Of a stretch of DNA of 34,819 nt, positions 16,957 to 23,948 are shown piece after piece. The notes below the pieces were generated by a model. That model did not search any database. It was given only the letters and a program-made list of their open reading frames with translations, and was not told where the DNA came from. The stretch is from Chloroflexota bacterium (GTDB taxonomy: Bacteria; Chloroflexota; Anaerolineae; Anaerolineales; UBA4823), in NCBI GenBank assembly GCA_012516075.1, contig JAAYXE010000152.1, positions 1-34,819 on the forward strand, read 5' to 3'. Positions within the stretch are counted from its first letter, which is position 1. Each line of letters starts with the position of its first letter. Both the position numbers and the translations under genes were made by a program.

Positions 16957-16990
16957 GAAGGCCGGGGATCTGTTTCGATCCCCGGCCTTC
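16957..16990 (-). terminator. Perfect 14-bp hairpin downstream of ndh
   Basis: GAAGGCCGGGGATC (16957-16970) and GATCCCCGGCCTTC (16977-16990) pair without error around the loop TGTTTC. It lies 37 nt past the ndh stop codon and about 120 nt upstream of the MoxR start. It should terminate or insulate ndh transcription from the MoxR operon. There is no U-tract on the minus strand, so termination would rest on stem strength. Confidence 0.65.
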
Positions 16991-17027
16991 AATGTATGTA
17001 TAATCTTCAGAGCGTCGTTCCCGCCGT

Positions 17028-18353
17028 TCAGACGCGCTCGCGCTCCTCGGGGACGGGGAAGGAGAACACCCGCAGCGGCCAGGGGGTGTCGTCGGTCTTC
17101 GGGTCCCCATCGGGCAGGATCAGGCGCACAGCGCGCTCGTAGAAGAGATAGTCCGCTGCCCAGTTGATGAGCACCAGCAGGCGGTTGCGGAAACCGATCA
17201 GCCAGATCAGATGCACGCCCAGCCAGGCCAGCCAGGCGATAAAGCCGTGGAACCTGAAGCGGCCGACGCGGGCCACAGCCGCATTGCGGCCGATGGTCGC
17301 CATGGAGCCGGGGTCTTTGTAATGGAACGGCTGCGGCTCCTCGCCCTTTACCAGGCGGATGATGTTGCGGGCAGCTGCTTTCGCCTGCTGGATGGCAACC
17401 GGCGCCACCATGGGCAGGGGCTGCCCCTGCTCGTCTTCCAGATATGCGGCGTCGCCGACGACGAACACCTCCGGCCGGCCGGGCACCTGCAGGGTGGGCT
17501 CCACCACCACCCGACCCTGGCGGGCCACCGTCAGGCCGGCACGCTCCAGCAGGGATACGGCGCGCACGCCCGCCGCCCAGATCAGGGTGTAAGCCGGGAT
17601 CTGCTCGCCGTCTTTGAGGGTCACTACCCGGCCGTCGTAGCTCTCCACGGCGGCGCCGAAGCGCACCTCAACCTGCTTCTGGCGCAGGGTCTCGGCGGCG
17701 CGTGCGCTCAATTCTTCAGGGAAGCCGGCCAGCACTTTGTCCATGGCCTCCAGCAGGATGACGCGCACGCTTTCGATGTTGGTTTCGGGGAAGTCTTTGG
17801 TCAGCGCCAGCCGGATCAGCTCGGAGAGGGCGCCGGCCGCTTCGACGCCCGTCGGCCCGCCCCCGACCACCACGAACGTGCGCAGTGCCGCGCAGCGCTC
17901 TTCATCCGTTTCCTGCACCGACCACTCGAACATCTTCAGGATGTGATTGCGCACGCCGATGGCATCGTCCAGGTCTTTCAGGCCAAAGCCGTATTCTTCC
18001 ACGGAGCGGTTGCCGAAGAAGTTGGTCTCGCCGCCCGGCGCCAGGACCAGGTAGTCGTACTCGATGGGCCCGCTGGTGGTGTAAACGACCTTCTGATCCA
18101 GGTCCGCCCCGGTCATCTCGGTCAGGCGGAACAGGAAATTGCGCTGCCGGCGGAAGATGGCGCGCACCGGATAGGCGATCTCGGTGGCCGACAGCCCGGA
18201 GGTGGCCACCTGATACAATAGGGGCTGAAAAAGGTGGTAATTATTTTTATCGATCAACAGGACCTGAACCGGCGCGTGGCGCAGTTCCCGGGCGAGGTTG
18301 ATGCCGCCAAATCCCGCCCCGACGATCACAACCCGTGGTATTTTCTCAGCCAT
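17028..18353 (-). CDS. ndh: Type II NADH dehydrogenase (NDH-2)
   Basis: This flavoenzyme passes electrons from NADH to quinone at the membrane face without pumping protons. It is 441 aa from the chosen start. The frame is open for another 47 codons upstream, but MAEKIPRVVIVGAGFGG is the normal N-terminus and an AGAGG site precedes it. The FAD-binding motif GAGFGG is at 12-17, and the NAD-binding GGGPTG at 164-169. The second FAD motif 'VFVVGDAAYL' is at 296-305. The C-terminus (about 375-425) is rich in Trp, Leu and Phe and suits a membrane-binding amphipathic region. The gene is transcribed away from alaX and stands alone. Confidence 0.92.
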   Translation of the reverse strand: MAEKIPRVVIVGAGFGGINLARELRHAPVQVLLIDKNNYHLFQPLLYQVATSGLSATEIAYPVRAIFRRQRNFLFRLTEMTGADLDQKVVYTTSGPIEYDYLVLAPGGETNFFGNRSVEEYGFGLKDLDDAIGVRNHILKMFEWSVQETDEERCAALRTFVVVGGGPTGVEAAGALSELIRLALTKDFPETNIESVRVILLEAMDKVLAGFPEELSARAAETLRQKQVEVRFGAAVESYDGRVVTLKDGEQIPAYTLIWAAGVRAVSLLERAGLTVARQGRVVVEPTLQVPGRPEVFVVGDAAYLEDEQGQPLPMVAPVAIQQAKAAARNIIRLVKGEEPQPFHYKDPGSMATIGRNAAVARVGRFRFHGFIAWLAWLGVHLIWLIGFRNRLLVLINWAADYLFYERAVRLILPDGDPKTDDTPWPLRVFSFPVPEERERV

Positions 18354-18456
18354 ACTGCCTCTCTTTTTCAGGTCTGCTTTCAAACCGGTCATCTGCCCCT
18401 GAACAGCATGGATGACCGGGAAAATGATATTTCTGTAAACAATCCCATTTAGATAT

Positions 18457-18487
18457 ATTATATCCGATTTTTCTCGTTTTGAGAAAA
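18457..18487 (-). promoter_or_regulatory. ndh promoter with overlapping inverted repeat
   Basis: On the minus strand a perfect TATAAT (18457-18462) is preceded, after 17 nt, by TTCTCA (18480-18485), which matches the -35 consensus at four of six positions. The inverted repeat TTTTCTC-GTTTT-GAGAAAA (18469-18487) covers the -35 box. It also lies in the upstream region of the divergent alaX gene, where TTGAGA (18479-18484) could serve as a weak -35. A regulator bound here could affect both genes. Confidence 0.55.
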
Positions 18488-18524
18488 TATTCACAATGCT
18501 CTAATCAGCGGCAGGAGGATGCGT

Positions 18525-19247
18525 ATGACGGAACTTCTTTACCAGAGCGACAGCTATCTGAAATCTTTTGAGGCGGTTCTGACAGGGGTCGATGCCGGGA
18601 ACCGGGCTGTGACCCTGGACCGCACCGCCTTTTATCCCGGCGGAGGCGGCCAGCCGGCGGACAGCGGGATCCTGCGCAGCGATGGACGGGTGTATCCGGT
18701 AAAGCGGGCGCGCAAAGACGGCGATCGGGTCCTGCATCTAATCGAAGGTGACGAGCCGCTGCCAGCCCCGGGTGCGGCGGTCACTGGAGAGATCAACTGG
18801 GAACGGCGCTACCAGTTGATGCGCACGCACACGGCCATGCACATCCTGTGCGGGGTGATCTTTCGCGATTACGGCGCCCTGGTGACCGGCGGGGATATGG
18901 AGCCGCTCAAGGGGCGCATGGACTTCGAGTTCGAGACCATGCGGCGCGAGCTGGTGGATGCGATTGAGGAAGCGGTGAACTGCGAGGTGGAGGCGGACCG
19001 GCCGGTGAAGGTGAAGATCCTGCCGCGCCAGGAGGCTTTCCAGATCCCCGACCTGATCCGCACCAAGATCAACCTGCTCCCGGAGGGGATCGAGCAGGTG
19101 CGCGTGGTGGAGATCGAGGGGCTGGACCTGCAGGCGGACGGCGGCACGCATGTGCGCAGCACCGCCGAGGTCGGCCGCATACGCGTGGTGGATTACAAGA
19201 GCAAAGGGAAGATCAACAAGCGCATATACGTAGAGCTGGACTTATAG
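18525..19247 (+). CDS. alaX: Alanyl-tRNA editing protein AlaX
   Basis: This is a free-standing editing domain that hydrolyses mischarged Ser- or Gly-tRNA(Ala), 240 aa, an AlaX-M-like size. The N-terminal part carries 'DRTAFYPGGGGQPADSG' (33-48), as in the AlaRS editing region. The zinc motif HTAMH is at 102-106. The second zinc motif, normally Cys-x3-His (CGGTH), reads DGGTH at 205-209, so Asp replaces the expected Cys. His209 is kept. ATG 18525 is chosen because AGGAGG at 18513-18518 is correctly spaced for it, while ATG 18519 touches the site. It is divergent from ndh and convergent with the next gene. Confidence 0.9.
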   Translation: MTELLYQSDSYLKSFEAVLTGVDAGNRAVTLDRTAFYPGGGGQPADSGILRSDGRVYPVKRARKDGDRVLHLIEGDEPLPAPGAAVTGEINWERRYQLMRTHTAMHILCGVIFRDYGALVTGGDMEPLKGRMDFEFETMRRELVDAIEEAVNCEVEADRPVKVKILPRQEAFQIPDLIRTKINLLPEGIEQVRVVEIEGLDLQADGGTHVRSTAEVGRIRVVDYKSKGKINKRIYVELDL

Positions 19248-19317
19248 GGCGCAGCAGCGCTCTGTCGGGCAGCAACCACATGCCAGCCAGATCCCCTGGT
19301 CAGAGTTACATAACCAG

Positions 19318-19429
19318 TGACAGCCGGTAAGGGCACGGCGCTGCATCGCTCAGGAGATGGTTCGCAAGGATTGCCGGCAAGCTGAGTCGATGGCAGCTCG
19401 CTGCCTGCTGTGCCCATGACAGCTGGTAA
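19318..19429 (+). repeat. 85-nt inverted-repeat element, copy D, with flanking direct repeats
   Basis: The element proper (19331-19415) is bounded by GGGCACGGC and GCTGTGCCC, one mismatch between the ends. Inner arms GCTGC-ATCG-CTCAG and CTGAG-T-CGAT-G-GCAGC continue the fold, making a long imperfect hairpin. It is flanked by TGACAGCCGGTAA (19318-19330) and TGACAGCTGGTAA (19417-19429), which match at 12 of 13 positions and could be an old target-site duplication. Confidence 0.72.
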
Positions 19430-19527
19430 AGTCATATATCTACCGAGACGAGCCAGAGCAGGTCGTGACCGTCTGCTGGGTTATCTTCGGCTCTGTGCGC
19501 ACCGTGCATCAAACTCACAGGGGTATT

Positions 19528-19590
19528 GGGCACGGCGGTACTCGCCTATTACCGAACGGTTCGCCAATTACCTCGCCGTGCCCTTACAGG
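19528..19590 (+). repeat. 56-nt inverted-repeat element, copy C
   Basis: GGGCACGGCG (19528-19537) and CGCCGTGCCC (19574-19583) pair perfectly over 10 bp, giving 56 nt end to end. An inner ACCG-AA-CGGT hairpin sits at 19551-19560. The tail TTACAGG follows, as at copies A and B. It is shorter than the other four and may be an internally deleted form. Confidence 0.7.
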
Positions 19591-19628
19591 TAGACGGGTA
19601 CCGTTTGGTAATGGGTGCAGACGGCAAG

Positions 19629-20822
19629 TCACTGCCCGCCGTGCCCCTGGACCTCAACCAGCCGCATCTCCACTTTGAAATTCCGCTTCTCCAGCTCCTT
19701 CAAAAACGGGCCAGGCGGGACCATGCGCTCCACCCCGCTGGCGCCGCGCGGTGTCTCGCCGCGCCACATCATCTCCGCCACAATGGCGGCGCTGAAACCG
19801 GTGCCGCGCTCCATGGCGGTAAAGCCGGTCTCATCGTCGTAATAATCAATCAGCTCAATCCAGGCTTCAGCCGGTTTGCCATCTTTCTCCCCCACAGCTT
19901 TGATGCGGATGATCACCATATCTTTCCCCTCCGGGAAGGTGACCTTCGGCGCAAACAGCGTGTGGAAGACATCCCGGGGGACAACCGGCACACCATTTAC
20001 CATCACCGGGTCCAGGCTCCACAGGCCCAGGTCGTAAAACGCCCGCAGCTTGACAAACGATCCCGGGTAGCGCAGGGTCAGGTTCTGCAGGGTGCGCAGC
20101 TTACCCTCGTACGTCCAGGGCAGGGTATCGAGGCCGCCGCCGGTCACAAAGGCTTCCAGCGTGCCAACTGGCTCGGGGAACTCCACCGTCTCCAGCTCAG
20201 TCATAGGCTCCACCTCGGTGATCCTGCCGTCGCGCAGGAACACGGCCGGCTCGGCGTACTCGTTTGTCAGCCCGGCGATGCTGAAGGTGAGCATGTAGTC
20301 GAACGGCGGCTGGGGGTCCTGCGGCAGGCCGCCGTCCCACATAAACACATCGCGAGCAGTATCGAGCATTTCAATGGCGGCCACGATCAGTGTGGTGCCC
20401 ATCCCGGGGACCTGCCCGCAGTTCGGGATGATGCTCACCCCTGCCTGGCGGGCCTGCTCGTCCAGGCGGTGCTGCTGCAGGGCGATACCCGTGTGCCCGC
20501 CCAGGTCGCAGTAATGCACCCCGGCTTTAACGGCCAGCTCAGAGATCTGCAGGTTGTAATAGTAGGGCACCGCGCTCAGGCAGACGTCGGCCTGCTCCAT
20601 GAGCGGCATCAGGCTGTCTGCGGAGGATGCGTCGACCTGCGCGGCCCGGGCCAACTGACCACCGGCCAGCCTGTTCACCCGGCTGGCGGCGCGCTGCGCA
20701 GTCTGCAGGTCCTGGTCGGCCAGGATCACCTGCCCGGCATCTCCCCAGCGCAGCATGTCATACGCTGCCGCCGTTCCCTGCCGCCCGGCGCCCAGGACCA
20801 GATAGGTGGGTCTGTAATTCAT
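19629..20822 (-). CDS. Saccharopine-dehydrogenase-family oxidoreductase (lysine 6-dehydrogenase-like)
   Basis: This is a dehydrogenase of 397 aa. It opens with a Rossmann fold and dinucleotide motif GAGRQG at 11-16, followed by an acidic 'ILADQDL' end of beta-2 near 35, which suggests NAD. The segment 'CLSAVPYYYNLQISELAVKAGVHYCDLGG' (about 81-109) and 'PNCGQVPGMGTTLI' (about 132-145) are typical of the saccharopine dehydrogenase/lysine 6-dehydrogenase group. The C-terminal domain follows. The substrate cannot be read from sequence; an amino acid or imino acid is likely. ATG at 20822 has AGGAGA upstream. It lies about 120 nt downstream of the EamA transporter gene on the same strand but has its own promoter candidate. 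Confidence 0.8.
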   Translation of the reverse strand: MNYRPTYLVLGAGRQGTAAAYDMLRWGDAGQVILADQDLQTAQRAASRVNRLAGGQLARAAQVDASSADSLMPLMEQADVCLSAVPYYYNLQISELAVKAGVHYCDLGGHTGIALQQHRLDEQARQAGVSIIPNCGQVPGMGTTLIVAAIEMLDTARDVFMWDGGLPQDPQPPFDYMLTFSIAGLTNEYAEPAVFLRDGRITEVEPMTELETVEFPEPVGTLEAFVTGGGLDTLPWTYEGKLRTLQNLTLRYPGSFVKLRAFYDLGLWSLDPVMVNGVPVVPRDVFHTLFAPKVTFPEGKDMVIIRIKAVGEKDGKPAEAWIELIDYYDDETGFTAMERGTGFSAAIVAEMMWRGETPRGASGVERMVPPGPFLKELEKRNFKVEMRLVEVQGHGGQ

Positions 20823-20881
20823 CGCTTTTCTCCTGTGAAGTCGGTATGGATTGTCCCCTGTGGGGTCGAGCTGTCGAATCG

Positions 20882-20910
20882 ATCATACAGGTTTTTACAG
20901 CGCCGCGCAA
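20882..20910 (-). promoter_or_regulatory. Candidate promoter of the saccharopine-dehydrogenase-family gene
   Basis: On the minus strand TATGAT (20882-20887, five of six consensus bases) is preceded by TTGCGC (20905-20910) with a 17-nt spacer. The predicted start is about 55 nt before the ATG. The weak -35 keeps confidence moderate. Confidence 0.45.
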
Positions 20911-20939
20911 GCAGGAAAGGGGTAAATGGAGGCATATTT

Positions 20940-21875
20940 TTACGCAGCCCGATCCTCCTGCACGGCCGGTTTACGCGCCGGAAGGAGCTGCGGGATCTGC
21001 GCCAGCAGGGCCGCACTGAACATCAGCGTGCAGCCCAGGATCTGCAGCGGGGTCAGGTACTCCTGGAGGAAGATCCAGCCGAAGAGCGCGGCGAAGACCG
21101 CCTCCAGGCTGAGCAGGATGGCCGCGTCGGCTGGCGGCGAAACACGCTGGGCGGCAGCCTGCAGGGTGTAGGCCACCGCTACGGAGAAGACGCCGGTGTA
21201 GACCACCGCCCCTGCGGACGTGAGCAGCGCCTGTGAATCCATGGCGAGGGCGTAAAACGAGCTGCGTTCGAACAGCAGGCTGGCGGCCAGGTTGAACAGC
21301 ATGCAGACCAGGCTCTGCCCCACCGTCAGGGTGAACACCGGCACCAGCTGCACCAGCCGCCCGAGCAGGATCACCTGCAGGGCCCAGACAACCGCACCGG
21401 ACAGCTCGAACAGGTCGCCGGGGTTGAGCTTCAGAGACCCACTGCCGCTGAGCAGGTACAGGCCGGCCAGCGCCAGCAGCGCCGCCGGCCATACTACAGG
21501 CCGTGGCCGCTGGCCCAGGAACACAGCGCTCACGATGGGGATGAAAACCACATACAGGCCGGTGATAAAAGCGGCGTTCCCTGCAGTGGTGTAGCGCAGC
21601 CCGGCCTGCTGCAGAGCGGATGCGGCGAAAAGGAGAAATCCCAGCAGCAGGATTTCGAGACGCACGCGCCCGGTCAATCCCTTACCCGCCAGGCTGTCCG
21701 GTTTAAACACCCGGGTAAACGGCAGCAGGAGCAGCGCGCCAAGTAAAAAGCGCAGTCCGTTAAACAGAAACACACCCATCTCAGCGGCTGCGATTCGCTG
21801 GGCGACAAAGGCGCTGCCCCACAGCCCGGCTGCCAGTAAGAGCATTAAATCCGAGTTAATGCGACGATGCCGCAT
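20940..21875 (-). CDS. EamA/DMT-superfamily transporter
   Basis: The product is a ten-helix membrane permease made of two EamA repeats, 311 aa from the chosen start. The first repeat begins 'LMLLLAAGLWGSAFVAQRIA' and the second near residue 150 with 'FELSGAVVWALQVILLGRLV'. Each repeat ends in typical short loops, with 'QRVSPPADAAILLSLEAVFAALFGWIFLQEYLTPLQILGCTLM' near 250-292. Family members mostly export amino acids, nucleotides or other metabolites. An ATG at 21887 would add four residues but touches the AAAAGG site, so ATG 21875 is preferred; this is not certain. The gene is divergent from the histidine kinase gene. Confidence 0.87.
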   Translation of the reverse strand: MRHRRINSDLMLLLAAGLWGSAFVAQRIAAAEMGVFLFNGLRFLLGALLLLPFTRVFKPDSLAGKGLTGRVRLEILLLGFLLFAASALQQAGLRYTTAGNAAFITGLYVVFIPIVSAVFLGQRPRPVVWPAALLALAGLYLLSGSGSLKLNPGDLFELSGAVVWALQVILLGRLVQLVPVFTLTVGQSLVCMLFNLAASLLFERSSFYALAMDSQALLTSAGAVVYTGVFSVAVAYTLQAAAQRVSPPADAAILLSLEAVFAALFGWIFLQEYLTPLQILGCTLMFSAALLAQIPQLLPARKPAVQEDRAA

Positions 21876-21959
21876 GGTCGATTTCATCCTTTTGCTGGTA
21901 GAATTTAGAAACTCACCCGCAATGCAGAAATTCTTACAAAAAACATCACAGGTGCATCC

Positions 21960-23534
21960 ATGACCACAATGACGCTGGATTATGCGCGTATGTTGTATGA
22001 CGATCTTCCCATTCCCATCTGGCTCGCGGGTTTGAATTCAAAATGGCACTATTTTAACAAAAGCTGGCTCGAATTCACCGGCCGTTCGATGGATGAGGAG
22101 ATCGATTCCGGCTGGATGGAAGGCGTGCACCCAGATGATCGCGAGCATGTACGCCATGTGTGCGAGACGGCCTTCCACGCCCACACTTCCTTCGAAGTCG
22201 AATTTCAGCTGCGCCATGCCAGCGGCGAGTACCGCTGGGTGATGTTTATCGGCCGGCCCCACTTCAATGAGAACGGTGAACTGGCCGGATTTATTGGCAC
22301 CATTCACGATATGACTCACCACCGTGCGATGGAGGCCGCCCTGCAGGAGCGCGACGCCATGTTTGAAGGGCTCTTCGAACACGCCCCAGACGGCATCCTG
22401 GCCGTGGACGAGCACGGTATCATTCAACTCGTCAACCGCCAGCTGCTGGCCATGTTCGGCTACAGCGCCGATGAGCTGGTTGGCCAGCCGCTGCACATCC
22501 TGCTGCCCGAAGAGCACCAGCAGCACCACGACGAACTGGTGCAGCACTTCATGGTCCACCCGCGCACCCGTCCGATGGGAGCGGTGCATTCCCTGGTGGC
22601 CAGACGCCGCAGCGGCGAGGTCTTTCCGGCGGACATCGCGCTGGGACCGGTGCAGCTGCCCAACCGGCGGCTGGTGCTGGCCACGGTGCGCGATATCACC
22701 GACCGGAAGAAGGCGGAAGAGGAGCTGCGCCTGTACCGCAATCACCTGGAAGATCTCGTGGCAGCGCGCACCAGAGACCTGGAGCGGGAGGTGCAGGAGC
22801 GCCAGAAAGCCGAGCAGAAGCTTGCCCGTTCCAACCGCGACCTGCAGGATTTCGCCTCGATTGTATCGCATGATCTGCAGGAGCCGCTGCGCAAAATCAC
22901 CGCCTTCGGAGAACGGCTGGAGCGCAAGTACGGCGATGTACTTGACGCAGACGGCAAGGACTATCTGCGGCGGATGATCAAAGCCAGCGAGCGCATGCAG
23001 AAAATGCTCAACACCCTGCTGGAATACTCGCGCCTGAACACGCGCGCCCTCCCCTTCGAGCCGACCGACCTCAACCGCACGGTTGCCGACGTGCTCTCAG
23101 ACCTGGAGGTGCGCATTCAGGAGAGCAACGGCCAGGTACAGGTAGGTGAGCTGCCGGTGATCGAGGCCGAGCGCATGCAGATGCGCCAGCTCTTTCAGAA
23201 TCTGATCGGCAACGCGCTCAAGTTCCACCGCAGCGGTGTGCCACCAAAGGTGTGCATCTGGGCGGAGGAGCCGGATGGACCGCAGGGAGAACGGGTCCGC
23301 CTGCTGGTGAGCGACAACGGCATTGGTTTCAACGAACAGTACCTGGATAAGATCTTCCACCCCTTCCAGCGCCTGCACGGGCGGTCGGATTACGAGGGCA
23401 GCGGCATGGGCCTGGCGATCTGCCGCGGCATCGTCGAGCGGCACGGCGGCAGCATCACCGCGCGCAGCAAGGAGGGAGAGGGCTCCACGTTTATCATCGA
23501 GCTGCCCCGCCTGCAGACCTCGCAGGAGCAGTGA
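21960..23534 (+). CDS. Soluble PAS-PAS sensor histidine kinase
   Basis: This is a two-component sensor kinase, 524 aa, with no transmembrane segment or signal peptide, so it should sense in the cytoplasm. PAS domain 1 is at about 10-122, ending 'GFIGTIHDMTHHRAME'. PAS domain 2 is at about 132-250 and ends 'VLATVRDITDRKKAEEEL'. A charged coiled coil follows (250-295). The HisKA domain has the phospho-acceptor His304 in SHDLQEPLRKI. The ATPase domain shows the N box 'NLIGNALKFH', the G1 box DNGIGF and 'GSGMGLAICRGIVERHGG'. The kinase resembles phytochrome-type bacterial kinases in its His box. No response regulator is encoded nearby, so it is an orphan. A strong terminator follows. Confidence 0.92.
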   Translation: MTTMTLDYARMLYDDLPIPIWLAGLNSKWHYFNKSWLEFTGRSMDEEIDSGWMEGVHPDDREHVRHVCETAFHAHTSFEVEFQLRHASGEYRWVMFIGRPHFNENGELAGFIGTIHDMTHHRAMEAALQERDAMFEGLFEHAPDGILAVDEHGIIQLVNRQLLAMFGYSADELVGQPLHILLPEEHQQHHDELVQHFMVHPRTRPMGAVHSLVARRRSGEVFPADIALGPVQLPNRRLVLATVRDITDRKKAEEELRLYRNHLEDLVAARTRDLEREVQERQKAEQKLARSNRDLQDFASIVSHDLQEPLRKITAFGERLERKYGDVLDADGKDYLRRMIKASERMQKMLNTLLEYSRLNTRALPFEPTDLNRTVADVLSDLEVRIQESNGQVQVGELPVIEAERMQMRQLFQNLIGNALKFHRSGVPPKVCIWAEEPDGPQGERVRLLVSDNGIGFNEQYLDKIFHPFQRLHGRSDYEGSGMGLAICRGIVERHGGSITARSKEGEGSTFIIELPRLQTSQEQ

Positions 23535-23578
23535 GAGGATTTAGACCAGCGTTGAGCTTTTTGATTTACGGATAGTCT

Positions 23579-23619
23579 GAAACGCTGAGAGAACGGGTTC
23601 TCCAGCGTTTCTTTCTTTT
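23579..23619 (+). terminator. Intrinsic terminator of the histidine kinase gene
   Basis: GAAACGCTG-A-GAGAAC (23579-23594) pairs with GTTCTCCAGCGTTTC (23597-23611), a 15-bp stem with one bulged base. It is followed at once by TTTCTTTT (23612-23619). It starts 45 nt after the stop codon and is the best intrinsic terminator in the window. Confidence 0.85.
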
Positions 23620-23647
23620 ATGCAGCTGTTTGGTTACGGATAAGTGC

Positions 23648-23732
23648 GGGCACGGCTAACTTCTTCCACAGCAGCCTTCGGGAAAAGCAAACCTTTTTAC
23701 CCGGTCCGCTTTTCCCCTCCACTGCCGTGTCC
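23648..23732 (+). repeat. 85-nt inverted-repeat element, copy E
   Basis: The element is bounded by GGGCACGGC (23648-23656) and GCCGTGTCC (23724-23732), one mismatch. Inside is a perfect 9-bp inverted repeat, GGGAAAAGC (23680-23688) with GCTTTTCCC (23708-23716). Directly after the right end, CCTGTAAAACAGG (23731-23743) forms a small hairpin and recalls the TTACAG tail of other copies. Confidence 0.75.
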
Positions 23733-23804
23733 TGTAAAACAGGTTTCTGTTATGGGTTACGAGCAGCGCGCTCTGGTAGACCGCGTAGGGGGGCACAGGT
23801 GGAG

Positions 23805-23948
23805 CCAGCGCGTATGAGGCCCTTCTTTCCTGACGGAGAGCAGGTCGCTTAGCCAGCGGGCGAAACTTCCTTCTGAGACTGCTTCTATATATTGGGATAA
23901 CCAGCGCCGGTTCGTGTTCCCCCCCTCCGGCGAACTTAAAACTCCGCC
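23805..23948 (-). repeat. 48-bp periodic repeat (three units)
   Basis: The hexamer CCAGCG recurs at 23805, 23853 and 23901, exactly 48 bp apart. The first two units also share CCTTCT at the same offset and both end in a TAR trinucleotide. Read on the minus strand in one frame this gives three RWL motifs 16 residues apart. The last unit overlaps the end of the DUF58 gene. It also contains the hairpin CGCCGG (23905-23910) with CCGGCG (23927-23932), a possible stop signal for that operon. Confidence 0.5.

Larger units (their letters stand above)
19248..19628. other. 381-nt gap between converging genes, repeat-bearing
   Basis: This is non-coding between the ends of alaX and the oxidoreductase gene. 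It holds one 85-nt element (19331-19415) flanked by direct repeats, and a 56-nt relative (19528-19583). No RNA gene or credible short open frame was recognised. Confidence 0.7.
23535..23935. other. 401-nt gap between converging genes, repeat-bearing
   Basis: This lies between the ends of the histidine kinase gene and the second DUF58 gene. In order it holds an intrinsic terminator (23579-23619), one 85-nt element (23648-23732), and a stretch with 48-bp periodicity that runs into the DUF58 stop. A 93-codon minus-strand frame crosses it but overlaps DUF58 in another frame and is not accepted as a gene. Confidence 0.7.

Noticed and set aside
18354..18494. 47-residue N-terminal extension of the NADH dehydrogenase
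   Set aside because: The extension covers the promoter region, is AT-rich and lacks family similarity; the FAD motif is at the normal distance from the ATG at 18353.
19248..19628. tRNA or other known RNA gene in the palindrome-rich gap
   Set aside because: No cloverleaf with T-loop consensus or CCA end was seen; the folds are explained by the inverted-repeat elements.
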